The notes under the pieces were generated by a model. The model was given only the letters and a program-made list of their open reading frames with translations, made no database searches and was not told the DNA's origin. A stretch of DNA of 64,000 nucleotides from Halobacillus halophilus DSM 2266 (GTDB taxonomy: Bacteria; Bacillota; Bacilli; Bacillales; Halobacillaceae), in contig NC_017668.1 of the NCBI RefSeq assembly GCF_000284515.1, forward strand, positions 2,294,001 through 2,358,000, written 5' to 3'. Of this stretch, positions 16,483 through 25,379 are shown one piece after another. Position 1 is the stretch's first letter. Every line of letters begins with the position of its first letter. The position numbers were made by a program, and so were the translations under genes.

Positions 16483-18117
16483 CTATTCTTTCATTTCATA
16501 CTGATCCTGGGGCTCCTGAATATGAGTTCCAGCAATCACTTTGTTTATCTCCTGTCTAAGAGCATACCAGTTCTTATTCGTATGCCCGGCAATCCATACT
16601 CCATTTTCCTTAGGCTGAAGCCAAATTCTCCGGTGATTCCAATACATTCCCTGGATAACGCCTATCATAAAAATGGCACCACCCAAAGCAATAAGCGGAA
16701 GCGTGTGATCCTTCTTAACCGTAAGTCCTGTTACGTCACGGACATCGAAATTGACAAGTCCAATTTTATAGTTGTTTTCTCCACTTGCATCCACATTGGC
16801 TCCAATTCCTAGAAAGCTAGTTTCTGCTTCTTCGGAATCAGGAGGGTAAAGCGTAAATACAAAAGCAGGGTTTTTTGGAAATTTGGATACAGATACAGGC
16901 GCACCATCCTGCATTTCATATTCAGGGAAATAATCATCTATCTCCACACGATAGCCGCTATCGAGCGTGTATTCATTCTTAGGGTCGGCCAAATCTACGG
17001 TAAACTCTCCATAGTTTGTATCTTCATTGCCTTTGTCATGAATTTTAAAAGTCATTTCTTTAAACTCATTTAACTGATAACTGGCTTGATAAAGAGCAAA
17101 ATCATCAAATTTGATCGGATGGTTCATTTTAGCCTGGGTATCTTTCAATTCTGTTAATTCTGGTTCCTTACCAGGGATAATCTCATCCGTTCGTTCATAA
17201 ATGACTGCGTTAGTCTGAAATGTTTTAGGAATTGGACCACCTTGATTTTGAATCGCTTCTTTAAATCGAGCATCTGTTTGATCGTTTTCATCGTAGGTTT
17301 CCAGGATAAAGTCTTTGTTCTTTATATAATACTCGCCTTCCGTTCCTGGAATCATGGAAGTTTCACCTTCACGTACCCATATGAAATCGTCAATATAAAA
17401 TGCCGGGACAAACCGGAGCAATGACCCTATTAAAAATATAATGAGACCTATATGGTTTACATAGGGCCCCCAGCGGGCAAAGCGATTTTTTTCAGCAAGA
17501 ATGTGACCATCCTGCTCGGAAATTTTAAATCGACGTTTTTTTAAATTCTTTTTGTAAAGCTCCAAGTCTATCTGATTGGACTCTGTCACACCAAAAATAC
17601 GCTGTTTTTTCATGAACATTTCATGGCGCCTTGGCTTTTGTTTTTTCAATGTCTTATAAAGAGGGAAAAACCGGTCGATACTGGCAATGACAATTGAAAT
17701 ACCAGTCATGGCAAGTAACAACATATACCACCATGAGCTAAATAAATTATGAAAACCAAGCTGGTAATAGATCTGTCCCAGTAGACCATATTGATCTCTA
17801 TAGTGTAAAGCTGGATCTACGTTAGGAGGTATGTACATTTCCTGTGGAAGAATGGTACCCACCGCTGAAGCAATTAACGTAAGAACAATCAGCCACACAC
17901 CAACCTTCACAGAAGAAAAGAAATTCCAAATTTTGTCCACAATGGTGCGGTTATATGTTTGAGACCGCCGGGCACTGCCATCATACCTCATGTTTAAAAG
18001 CTTTTTATCTTCGTTCCCATTGATATGCTGGTTCCCTTCAATCGGCTTCCCGCACGCTTCACATAGAACCGTCCCTTCCGGGTTCACATGACCGCACTCA
18101 CATGTAATTTCATTCAT
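16483..18117 (-). CDS. resB: Cytochrome c biogenesis protein ResB
   Basis: A 544-residue System II cytochrome c synthase subunit. The N terminus carries a small zinc-ribbon-like segment (CECGHVNPEGTVLCEACGKP, four Cys). Three membrane helices lie in the first half (about 72-92, 128-148 and 218-238). A large extracytoplasmic region follows, then a fourth helix near residue 475. It forms the heme-delivery complex with ResC. It lies between resA and resC. Confidence 0.92.
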   Translation of the reverse strand: MNEITCECGHVNPEGTVLCEACGKPIEGNQHINGNEDKKLLNMRYDGSARRSQTYNRTIVDKIWNFFSSVKVGVWLIVLTLIASAVGTILPQEMYIPPNVDPALHYRDQYGLLGQIYYQLGFHNLFSSWWYMLLLAMTGISIVIASIDRFFPLYKTLKKQKPRRHEMFMKKQRIFGVTESNQIDLELYKKNLKKRRFKISEQDGHILAEKNRFARWGPYVNHIGLIIFLIGSLLRFVPAFYIDDFIWVREGETSMIPGTEGEYYIKNKDFILETYDENDQTDARFKEAIQNQGGPIPKTFQTNAVIYERTDEIIPGKEPELTELKDTQAKMNHPIKFDDFALYQASYQLNEFKEMTFKIHDKGNEDTNYGEFTVDLADPKNEYTLDSGYRVEIDDYFPEYEMQDGAPVSVSKFPKNPAFVFTLYPPDSEEAETSFLGIGANVDASGENNYKIGLVNFDVRDVTGLTVKKDHTLPLIALGGAIFMIGVIQGMYWNHRRIWLQPKENGVWIAGHTNKNWYALRQEINKVIAGTHIQEPQDQYEMKE

Positions 18118-18145
18118 ATTAAAACCTCACAATATCAAGTAAACT

Positions 18146-18700
18146 CTACTCCTCAGGTACAATCTTCTGTAAATGGCCTTCCAATTTACTTAGCGTAAGT
18201 GGGCCAATTACTTTCTCTACAATTTCACCTTCAGAGTTGATGAATAAAGTCGCAGGGAGATTGCTCACGTTGTATAAATCCATAACCTGTCCGTTTTTAT
18301 CTTGTAAAACCGGAAAGCTTAAACCGTATTGGTCTATAAAACTCTGTACGACTATTTCAGTGGAATCGAGGTTAACTGCCAGGATTTCTACCCCTTTTTC
18401 TTTAAATTCAGGATACAATTCTTCCATATACGGCATTTCATCTTTACAGGGACCGCAGTACGTGGCCCAGAAATTAACCATAACTCCTTTTCCTTTTAAA
18501 TCATTTAAGGATATACTCTCCCCGTTACTTCCAAATTTCTTCAGTTGAAAGTTAGGAGCTTGCTCTCCTTGAGCTATCACGGACTTTTCTTCTTTTGCGT
18601 TGGAAATAAGGGCAAATATAACCAACCCAGTCATTACGGCAAGAATTACGGTACGAAAAACGAGCCTTTTACGTTTTTTCTTTAGTGTTTGTTCCTTCAT
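18146..18700 (-). CDS. resA: Thiol-disulfide oxidoreductase ResA
   Basis: A 184-residue membrane-anchored thioredoxin-like protein with an N-terminal helix at about 13-33 and a catalytic motif C82-G-P-C85 in YCGPCKDEMP. It reduces the heme-binding cysteines of apocytochrome c outside the cell. B. subtilis ResA has CEPC, so the Glu between the cysteines is replaced by Gly here, which may change redox behaviour. ATG 18700 is 8 nt after GGGAG; a TTG at 18715 is also in frame but lacks a site. Confidence 0.9.
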   Translation of the reverse strand: MKEQTLKKKRKRLVFRTVILAVMTGLVIFALISNAKEEKSVIAQGEQAPNFQLKKFGSNGESISLNDLKGKGVMVNFWATYCGPCKDEMPYMEELYPEFKEKGVEILAVNLDSTEIVVQSFIDQYGLSFPVLQDKNGQVMDLYNVSNLPATLFINSEGEIVEKVIGPLTLSKLEGHLQKIVPEE

Positions 18701-18753
18701 ATCATTCACTCCCAACTCATTATAACATTGATTGGAAACGGAAAATTTGAACG

Positions 18754-19491
18754 TTATTCAACATTTTTTTCTGCAAGCTGTCGAAGCTGTTTAACTTCAT
18801 GAGGTTTTAATGGACGTGAGTCTCCAGCGTTCATTCCACGTAAATCAAGCGTACCGTATCGTTCACGCTTAAGCTTATCGACAGGATAACCAAGAGCTTC
18901 GAACATCCGGCGTACTTGACGGTTTTTTCCTTCATGAAGGATGACCTGGATGATCGCACTGTTCTTCTTCGGATCAGAAGAATTAATCTTGGCGTGAACA
19001 GCCTTTAAGTACTCCCCATCAATATTTATTCCTTTTTTTAATTGCTGAAGCTGTTCACGTGTAGGAATCCCTTTTGTTTTCGCGATATAAACTTTATCAA
19101 CTTCATGCTTTGGATGCATAAGAAGGTTGGCAAATTCGCCATCATTTGTTAAAAGAAGCAAGCCGGATGTATCATAATCAAGCCTGCCGATTGGAAAGAT
19201 CCTCTCATCCACTTCCGGCAGATAATCCGTCACCACTTTACGGCCTTTATCATCGCTTACACTTGAAATCACGCCACGTGGTTTGTAGAGCAAATAATAA
19301 ACCGGAGCCTCTTTCACAATTGGTACTCCTTCTACCTCAACATCATCATTCGAACTCACTTTTGTTCCAAGTTCCTTAACTACTTCACCATTCACTTTAA
19401 CCTTTCCATCTATAATCATTTGTTCTGCTTTTCTACGAGAAGCTACACCTGCATGGGCGATTACTTTCTGCAGTCTTTCCATTTCCGCCAT
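18754..19491 (-). CDS. rluB: 23S rRNA pseudouridine synthase RluB
   Basis: A 245-residue RsuA-family enzyme. The S4 RNA-binding domain is 5-65. The catalytic motif GRLDYDTSG holds the nucleophile D105, and HEGKNRQVRRMFEALGY is the conserved C-terminal block. It modifies 23S rRNA in the peptidyl-transferase region (position 2633 in B. subtilis). The initiation signal is weak: ATG 19491 is used, but ATG 19482 (MERLQKVI) fits the family N terminus equally well. Confidence 0.92.
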   Translation of the reverse strand: MAEMERLQKVIAHAGVASRRKAEQMIIDGKVKVNGEVVKELGTKVSSNDDVEVEGVPIVKEAPVYYLLYKPRGVISSVSDDKGRKVVTDYLPEVDERIFPIGRLDYDTSGLLLLTNDGEFANLLMHPKHEVDKVYIAKTKGIPTREQLQQLKKGINIDGEYLKAVHAKINSSDPKKNSAIIQVILHEGKNRQVRRMFEALGYPVDKLKRERYGTLDLRGMNAGDSRPLKPHEVKQLRQLAEKNVE

Positions 19492-19536
19492 CTCTGGTCA
19501 CCAACCTTTTCACTCTTTAATCTATACACAACAGGA

Positions 19537-19564
19537 AGCCACGCTGATGTATTCCAGCGCGGCT
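19537..19564 (-). terminator. Hairpin after spmB, possible terminator
   Basis: Stem AGCCACGCTG/CAGCGCGGCT with one mismatch, between spmB and rluB. It lacks a clear T-run on the minus strand, so termination would be weak. Confidence 0.35.
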
Positions 19565-19621
19565 TGTCAGCTCCTTAACATTATACACATTATAGCTACA
19601 TTTGCACAAAAAGTCATCCTA

Positions 19622-20137
19622 TCAACTAAATAGGATGACTACAACTACTATAGAAGCTATTATACCAACCAGATCGGCCAATAGTCCAACCTTTAAAGCA
19701 TCTCCCATTTTTTTAATTCCCACGGCCCCAAAATATATAGTAATGATATACAATGTCGTATCCGTACTCCCCTGCATGACTGAGGCCAGCTGTCCGATAA
19801 ATGAATCCGGTCCGTATGTTCGGATGAGCTCGGTTGTCATGCTTAAGGCTGCCGTACCCGATATGGGGCGTATGAAAGCAAGAGGAAGAATCTCTTCAGG
19901 AAATCCTACCGCTCTTGTTACAGGTTCAAAAAGTTGTAAAATAGCTCCCATAGCTCCGGAAGCTTGAAAAATAGCAATTGACACCATCATCCCTAATAAA
20001 AAGGGAAGTAATGATATAGCAATTTGAATACCTTCTTTACTGCCTTCTACAAACACCTCATAAGCAGGAACTTTTTTTAGAGTTGCTGTAATAAGTACAA
20101 TTAATATAATCCCTGGAATTAACCATATGCTGATCAT
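19622..20137 (-). CDS. spmB: Spore maturation protein SpmB
   Basis: A 171-residue polytopic membrane protein of the nucleoside-recognition (Gate) family. Hydrophobic segments cover most of the chain, with the motif RPISGTAAL in the middle. SpmA and SpmB are needed in the mother cell for full dehydration of the spore core; the transported solute is unknown. The start overlaps the end of spmA by four bases (ATGA). Confidence 0.92.
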   Translation of the reverse strand: MISIWLIPGIILIVLITATLKKVPAYEVFVEGSKEGIQIAISLLPFLLGMMVSIAIFQASGAMGAILQLFEPVTRAVGFPEEILPLAFIRPISGTAALSMTTELIRTYGPDSFIGQLASVMQGSTDTTLYIITIYFGAVGIKKMGDALKVGLLADLVGIIASIVVVVILFS

Positions 20138-20724
20138 GTTCTCATCAACCTTTTTCTGCGATAATAAAAATATCGATCAATTAAAAGAGCAGCACATGTG
20201 GAAATTATAGTGGCCAGAATAGTTGCACCTACGATGCTGGTAGGGTCTTCTGAGCCGTACTTCATGCGTATAGCAATCACGGTGGTTGGTATTAAAGTAA
20301 GAGAGGATGTATTGATAGCTAGTAACGTTATCATAGACCTGCTGGCTTCCTGAGAGTCTGACAATCTCTTAAGTTCATTCATTGCTTTTAAGCCCATGGG
20401 AGTCGCTGCATTTCCCAGTCCGAAAATATTAGCTGTCATATTTGAAAGAATATAACCAAGAGCTGGATCGTTTTCCGGAATATCTGGAAAAACTTTTCTT
20501 ACAAAGGGTTTGAATAACTTAGCTAATCCTCTAAGCAATCCTGCCTCTTCCGCGATTTTCATAAGTCCCAGCCAAAAAATAAGTACTCCAGCAAGGCTCA
20601 GCGCGATCATTACAGCTTCGTCCAGGGTAGAAAAAATCGCTTTGTTCACAGCCTCCATCGTTCCGTTAAAGGCTGCATAAACAATTCCTATAATAGCTAG
20701 CAGGGCCCAGATTAAGTTGACCAC
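20134..20724 (-). CDS. spmA: Spore maturation protein SpmA
   Basis: A 196-residue polytopic membrane protein, Gate family, with the signature NIFGLGNAATPMGLKAMNEL. It pairs with SpmB in core dehydration. The GTG start lies inside the end of dacB (12-nt overlap), so dacB-spmA-spmB forms one translationally coupled operon as in B. subtilis, where sigma-E drives it. Confidence 0.92.
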   Translation of the reverse strand: MVNLIWALLAIIGIVYAAFNGTMEAVNKAIFSTLDEAVMIALSLAGVLIFWLGLMKIAEEAGLLRGLAKLFKPFVRKVFPDIPENDPALGYILSNMTANIFGLGNAATPMGLKAMNELKRLSDSQEASRSMITLLAINTSSLTLIPTTVIAIRMKYGSEDPTSIVGATILATIISTCAALLIDRYFYYRRKRLMRT

Positions 20725-21803
20725 GGCACCACCCCCGTAATCCTGCCAAGAAAACTTTTTATTCCGGATATAAGGGATTTCTTAGGTCGTTCATGCCATA
20801 CAGATGCCTGGACAAGAGGAGTCTCTCCCACCATAAATTGACGTATACCTGCTAGATTGTCCTGTTCTACTCCATTATATCGATAGAAAGTTGCTTTTAC
20901 CTCTTCTTTTTCAGCTGCAGTAAGTGGGAAGTAAATGTCACGAGGCAAGTAGTAGCTTTGGCCATTGGTTTCAACTGTACCTTCGGATTGAAGCTTAACC
21001 GTTTCAAAGTTGTCAAATCCCCACTCAAACATTCGCTGATGATCGTTCCAATCGTCTGGTGCATTTAACGTTACAGCAATTAGTTCCATGCCGTCTTTCT
21101 GAGCACTGCTTACGAGGGTTCGCCCTGCTTTCTTAGTAAATCCAGTTTTCCCTCCATTTGCAGGTGCGTAGTATTTAGTTAATAATTTATTTTTGTTCAT
21201 CCAAGCATAGTCTCTGTTTTCAGAACGGAAGGATTCGCTTCCTGTAACTTCTCGGAAGGTTTCATTTTTCATAGAGTAAGCCATTAATAGGGCAAGGTCA
21301 TAAGCACTTGATAAGTGCTCTTCACCATCCAGACCGTGCGGATTCTCAAAGTTACTGTTATTCATACCGAGCCAAAGAGCTTTCTCATTCATCATTTGTG
21401 TAAAACCTTCCAAACTTCCGCCTACATGCTCAGCAATCGCCACCGCTGAGTCGTTCCCTGAACGCAGCATTAAACCATAGACTAAATCCTTAAGAGGTAT
21501 CTTCTCATTCTCGGTTAAATAAATTGAAGAACCCTCTGTATGTACCGCTCGACTGCTTACTTTTACTTTCTCCTCCATCTTCCCTGATTCAATTGCTATA
21601 ATAGCAGTCATAATTTTAGTTGTACTAGCGATCAGGGACGCCTCATAAGCATCTTTTTCGTATAATACGCGGCCTGACTCAGAATCCATCAATACCGCAT
21701 GCTCAGCAGAAACGGATAAGTTTGGATTTGCCTGTACTGGATTACTTATAAGAAATGATATAACCATTGCTAACCATAAAGAAGATAATATACGCTTTTT
21801 CAC
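20712..21803 (-). CDS. dacB: D-alanyl-D-alanine carboxypeptidase DacB (PBP5*)
   Basis: A 363-residue exported penicillin-binding protein that trims cross-linking of spore cortex peptidoglycan. The signal peptide is about 1-25. Active-site motifs are S60-T-T-K63, S114-G-N116 and K218-T-G220. A C-terminal amphipathic stretch (KKSLISGIKSFLGRITGV) would anchor it to the membrane. GTG 21803 is preceded by GGGAGGG. It heads the dacB-spmAB operon; upstream lies repeat element B. Confidence 0.93.
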   Translation of the reverse strand: MKKRILSSLWLAMVISFLISNPVQANPNLSVSAEHAVLMDSESGRVLYEKDAYEASLIASTTKIMTAIIAIESGKMEEKVKVSSRAVHTEGSSIYLTENEKIPLKDLVYGLMLRSGNDSAVAIAEHVGGSLEGFTQMMNEKALWLGMNNSNFENPHGLDGEEHLSSAYDLALLMAYSMKNETFREVTGSESFRSENRDYAWMNKNKLLTKYYAPANGGKTGFTKKAGRTLVSSAQKDGMELIAVTLNAPDDWNDHQRMFEWGFDNFETVKLQSEGTVETNGQSYYLPRDIYFPLTAAEKEEVKATFYRYNGVEQDNLAGIRQFMVGETPLVQASVWHERPKKSLISGIKSFLGRITGVVPWST

Positions 21804-21943
21804 CGGGGGACCCTCCCTGTTTTCGTCATTTGTTTTACCTTATGCTTCCCGGTACAAGCTTATGAGTACTAGCCACCTGCAACTAATAATCAAGCTTCCT
21901 AAGCTAATGGACTGAAGAAAGAAGTTTTTTTCTCTTATTTTTT

Positions 21944-23014
21944 GGCTCTTTTAAAGTTTAATGATTCTTCATAAGAGCCTTATTACGCAATAGGGCCGGT
22001 TACTGTAAAACTCAGTTTCGAGATAGTGGGTTAGCTTAAAGGTCCTGCGGGGGACGATTTCGCTTTCCGGCCCTGCACGACGCAGGGTCGTTCGACGTTG
22101 CCACAGGACGTGGCGATCTTAGTCGAACATCCTTTGTGGTAAGCTTCCTCAGGCTTCGCCTTCCGGAATCTTACCGATCATGTGTATCCCACAGGAGTCT
22201 TCATCGTCCCCCTCCGGACCGTGCCGAATCAGAAACTCGAAACGACTTAAGATAACTTCTTCATGATAAGCAAAAAGAGCATTTGAATATGGCTGTTATC
22301 ATGCTATAAAGATGTGAAATAGCCTGTCATATAAGAATTTAAGGCAAGTTATGGTGGAAAGGATTCTCTCTTTTCGAAGGGCCAGTTCATCCTAATAAAG
22401 ATGGGCTGGTGGGGAAATGTCGATACTCCCCGTTTAAAAGCGGAAGCACCTTGGTCAGCGGCGTATGGACTGGACTGAGCTGGCGGAGATAAAGGAAACA
22501 CGAAGAGCGTAGCGATTCGATGTTGACTTATCGTACAGAAGTGAGGGAAGTCTCACTAGACGCTAGGTGCTGGAGCTGGATAGCACTTCATGCCGTTTAA
22601 GCATTGGCTTATGACTCCATCTATCATGAGTGTAAGAACAGGAGAAGGAACTAGGTGAGATCTCGCAGGGAGTGAAACGAGCGAGGAAGATCATGGTAAA
22701 AGGAGGATCGACTAAGGTCGCCACGTCCTGTGGCAACGTCGATCGACCCTACGTCGTGTAGGGCCATAGGAAAGTGTTCAAATGTGAAATCACCCGATAG
22801 ACACGACCAGCATAAGCCGACCATCAAAAGGATGGCGGTTTTTCCATCCGTTGATGAGCGGCTTATGACTCGAGTGTCTGGGTGATGGAACAAGACGAGC
22901 TATTTCCCCACCAGCCCTCTTCCATATACAGTAACGGTCCCCAACTATCTCGAAATCAAGTCTTCAACAAACGGGAGCTTTACCTTAAAATCAACACGGA
23001 AGTTTAACAGATCC
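21944..23014. mobile_element. Non-coding repeat element B with 8-bp target duplication
   Basis: A 1071-bp element. The left end GGCTCTTTTAAAGTTTA and the right end (complement of GGATCTGTTAAACTTCC) form imperfect terminal inverted repeats. The flanking bases 21936-21943 and 23015-23022 are both TATTTTTT, an exact 8-bp direct repeat. GGCTCT-type ends plus 8-bp duplications recall ISL3-family elements (from memory), but no transposase is encoded, so it would need to be mobilised in trans. Relative to elements A and C the interior modules are inverted. It fills most of the 1.6-kb gap between dacB and scpB. Confidence 0.8.
22441..22586. repeat. Nested dispersed repeat of Bacillaceae type
   Basis: A segment within element B bounded by GAAGCACCTTGGTCAGCG and CGCTAGGTGCTGGAGCTGG, whose ends can pair (AGCACCT/AGGTGCT). 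From memory, repeats of this form (AGCGCCTTGG...GGCGCTGGAGCTGGA) recur in many Bacillaceae genomes. It is absent from elements A and C, so it was gained by B. Confidence 0.55.
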
Positions 23015-23027
23015 TATTTTTTACAGT

Positions 23028-23160
23028 GGTTTTGTTAAAGTTTATTGTTGATTTTTCATTAGAGGTTATTACACAATAGGGCCGAATTGCTTAAGACTCA
23101 GTTTCGAGACAAATCAGTTCTGTTACAGGGGACAATAAAATTTTTCATCTACATGTTTTA
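23028..23160. repeat. Truncated left end of another repeat element (copy E)
   Basis: Six bases beyond the target duplication of element B, a second left terminus begins (GGTTTTGTTAAAGTTTATTG) with the internal marker AAGACTCAGTTTCGAGA. The similarity fades after about 130 bp and no right end follows. Confidence 0.65.
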
Positions 23161-23261
23161 GACAGGGCTGGAAAAAAAGGTGATTAAACCATGAATAACT
23201 ACTTGGAATAATATCCTTACGATAGTTGGATCCATACATATTTATATGTACGAGCCTAAAT

Positions 23262-23306
23262 CCATAAAAATGCGGCTTCACCTCTAAAATTTAGAGATGA
23301 AACCGC
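23262..23306 (-). terminator. Terminator downstream of scpB
   Basis: Stem GCGGCTTCACCTCTAAA/TTTAGAGATGAAACCGC (one G-T type mismatch) with a T-run on the minus strand. It is about 90 nt past the scpB stop. Confidence 0.8.
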
Positions 23307-23394
23307 TTAGATATGCATGCTTATTTTAAACTATTTACTTAACAGCTTGAGGCTGCTTAATATAGACCTTCTTCTTTTCTCATAAATTAAGATT

Positions 23395-23976
23395 CTACTC
23401 ATCCGTTGCAGTAAAATTACCAAAGAAAAGGTCCGCTTCTTCCTCTAAATTTTCTGCTTCTTTAAGTTCTGAAAGCGGCGGCAGCTCACTTAGAGAGGTA
23501 AGTCCGAAATATATTAAAAAGTCCTTCGTCGTACCGAAGAGTACAGGTCGGCCTATAGCTTCTTTTCTTCCTTTTTCCTCAATTAACCCTCTGGTAACAA
23601 GAGTCTGCACTGCTCGATCACTTTTTACTCCTCTAAGATCATCAATTTCTATCCTAGTAATAGGCTGCTGATAAGCAACAATGGCAAGTGTTTCAAGAGC
23701 GGCCTGGGAGAGGCGAGTATTCCCTGGCGAATCGATCATCCGCTTATAATAAGGGGCATGTTTAGGTTTGGTGGTCAGATGCAGAACCCCATGGGAGTCC
23801 ATGATGGTAATGCCTCTTTGCGCACTCTCGTAATCCTGTTTTAATTCTTCTAATATATCATTTAATTCTTTTTGGCTTATTTCGAGAAGGGTACCTATTT
23901 TTTTGCGGGTTAAACCTTCATCACCGGAGGCGAACAGTACCCCTTCTACGATGGCTTTGTATTCCTCTAACTCCAT
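23395..23976 (-). CDS. scpB: Segregation and condensation protein ScpB
   Basis: A 193-residue double winged-helix protein that joins ScpA and the SMC dimer to form bacterial condensin. The conserved block SQAALETLAIVAYQQPITR lies near residue 88. The C-terminal tail is acidic. It overlaps scpA by 10 nt, so expression is coupled. An Asp/Glu-rich tail is common in this family. Confidence 0.94.
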   Translation of the reverse strand: MELEEYKAIVEGVLFASGDEGLTRKKIGTLLEISQKELNDILEELKQDYESAQRGITIMDSHGVLHLTTKPKHAPYYKRMIDSPGNTRLSQAALETLAIVAYQQPITRIEIDDLRGVKSDRAVQTLVTRGLIEEKGRKEAIGRPVLFGTTKDFLIYFGLTSLSELPPLSELKEAENLEEEADLFFGNFTATDE

Positions 23977-24722
23977 GGTGCATCCTCCATTTTAAATACA
24001 ATTAATTCCTCAAAGTGCTGCTGCTGCACACAAACGATGTCATTACTTTTCATTAATTCCAAGATAGCCATGAAAGTAACGACTATGTGCGGGCGGGATC
24101 GTTTTTTAAATAACTGATAAAATGAGGTTCCACCTTCTTGCAAATCAACTTGAGTCAAAATTTCTTCCATTCTCAATTGAATAGGGACTTCATCCCTTTT
24201 TATTTTGGTTTCTTGAACTTGTTCATTTGCATTGCTTCTGGAAAGCATTTTACTCATAGCATGAATCATATCATAGATAGACGCCTCCCCTGGCTTAATA
24301 GCAGGGGCCTCTCCTTGAACCTCTTCCTGGCGCATAGGCGGGCGGGTGTATATTCTATTTGCTTCTACTTCTTTTTCTTTTAACCCTTCAGCTGCCTGTT
24401 TATATTTACGGTATTCAATCAACTTTCTCATAAGATCTTCGCGAGGATCTTCTTCTAAGCTTTCGTCATCCACTTCCTCTAGGGTTGGGTTAGGCAGCAG
24501 CATCTGACTCTTTATGGCAAGCAGCGAAGCAGCCATCACTAAGTATTCACTGGCAAGATCTAACTCTAATTCTCTCATCGTATGAATATAATTCATATAC
24601 TGATCGGTTATTTTAGAAACCGGGATATCATAGATATCGATTTCGTAGCGATTCACTAGATGCAAAAGAAGATCCAGCGGTCCTTCAAATCCATCTACTT
24701 TAACTTGATAGCTTTTAGTCAT
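23967..24722 (-). CDS. scpA: Segregation and condensation protein ScpA
   Basis: A 251-residue kleisin. The N-terminal helical domain includes VDGFEGPLDLLLHLVNRYEI, which contacts the SMC neck. The middle is a variable acidic linker (EEVDDESLEEDPRED). The C terminus is the winged helix that closes the ring on the other SMC head. ATG 24722 is preceded by AAAGGAAG. It heads the scpAB operon and is divergent from ypuF. Confidence 0.94.
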   Translation of the reverse strand: MTKSYQVKVDGFEGPLDLLLHLVNRYEIDIYDIPVSKITDQYMNYIHTMRELELDLASEYLVMAASLLAIKSQMLLPNPTLEEVDDESLEEDPREDLMRKLIEYRKYKQAAEGLKEKEVEANRIYTRPPMRQEEVQGEAPAIKPGEASIYDMIHAMSKMLSRSNANEQVQETKIKRDEVPIQLRMEEILTQVDLQEGGTSFYQLFKKRSRPHIVVTFMAILELMKSNDIVCVQQQHFEELIVFKMEDAPWS

Positions 24723-24868
24723 CGTATTCTTCCTTTGTTGTTATCAATTGACGATTATCATCGTATCAAAAAATGTTGAGTAAGTGAATTGTACACTACG
24801 GCTTGTGGTTCTGTTCATCGGTCGTTTACAATAATTATTGAAGTGAAAAGATTGCGGAGGTATCCAGT

Positions 24869-25336
24869 ATGTACCCTGAGAAGTATATAGAGTTTTTAGC
24901 TCATTTTCATGGAACGAGAGATTATTTTGAATGCCATGAAGTGCTTGAAGAACATTGGAAATTAGTTGAACCCAAGAACCGCCTCTCTGTTTGGGTTTTA
25001 CTCATACAAATAGCCGTTTGTCTATACCATTACCGAAGGGGTAATCTTCGAGGAGCACTTACCCTTATAAATAGATGCTTAGAAAAGCTTGAACCTAACT
25101 TTTATCATATCGAAAATGTAGGTATCTCTTTTTCTTTATTATCCAATAAATTAGAAGAAATGAAAACACAAATCGAGAAAGGTTATTCTTACAAGAGTAT
25201 GAACCTTCCTATTAAGGATGAAAAGTTGAGGGAAGAGGTTCAAATCTTATGTAGAAAATGGAATGTAGCTTATGGAAGCCCGAGTAATTTACAAAATAAC
25301 TATTTAATTCATAAACATAAATTAAGAAAAAAATAA
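24869..25336 (+). CDS. ypuF: DUF309-family protein YpuF
   Basis: A 155-residue helical protein with the DUF309 signature FHGTRDYFECHEVLEEHWK near the N terminus. The function is unknown; the conserved HEVLE motif suggests a metal or ligand site. The start is behind GGAGG, 8 nt upstream. B. subtilis also has ypuF next to scpA and ribT. Confidence 0.85.
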   Translation: MYPEKYIEFLAHFHGTRDYFECHEVLEEHWKLVEPKNRLSVWVLLIQIAVCLYHYRRGNLRGALTLINRCLEKLEPNFYHIENVGISFSLLSNKLEEMKTQIEKGYSYKSMNLPIKDEKLREEVQILCRKWNVAYGSPSNLQNNYLIHKHKLRKK

Positions 25337-25353
25337 AAGTGAACACAAATAAA

Positions 25354-25379
25354 GGAGATGTCTATGGACATCTCCTTTC
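25354..25379. terminator. Bidirectional terminator between ypuF and ribT
   Basis: Perfect 9-bp stem GGAGATGTC/GACATCTCC with a 4-nt loop, T-runs on both strands, between convergent genes. Confidence 0.85.

Noticed and set aside
22651-22893. 80-codon frame within element B
   Set aside because: Lies in the inverted hairpin module; the reading frame is not kept in the other element copies.
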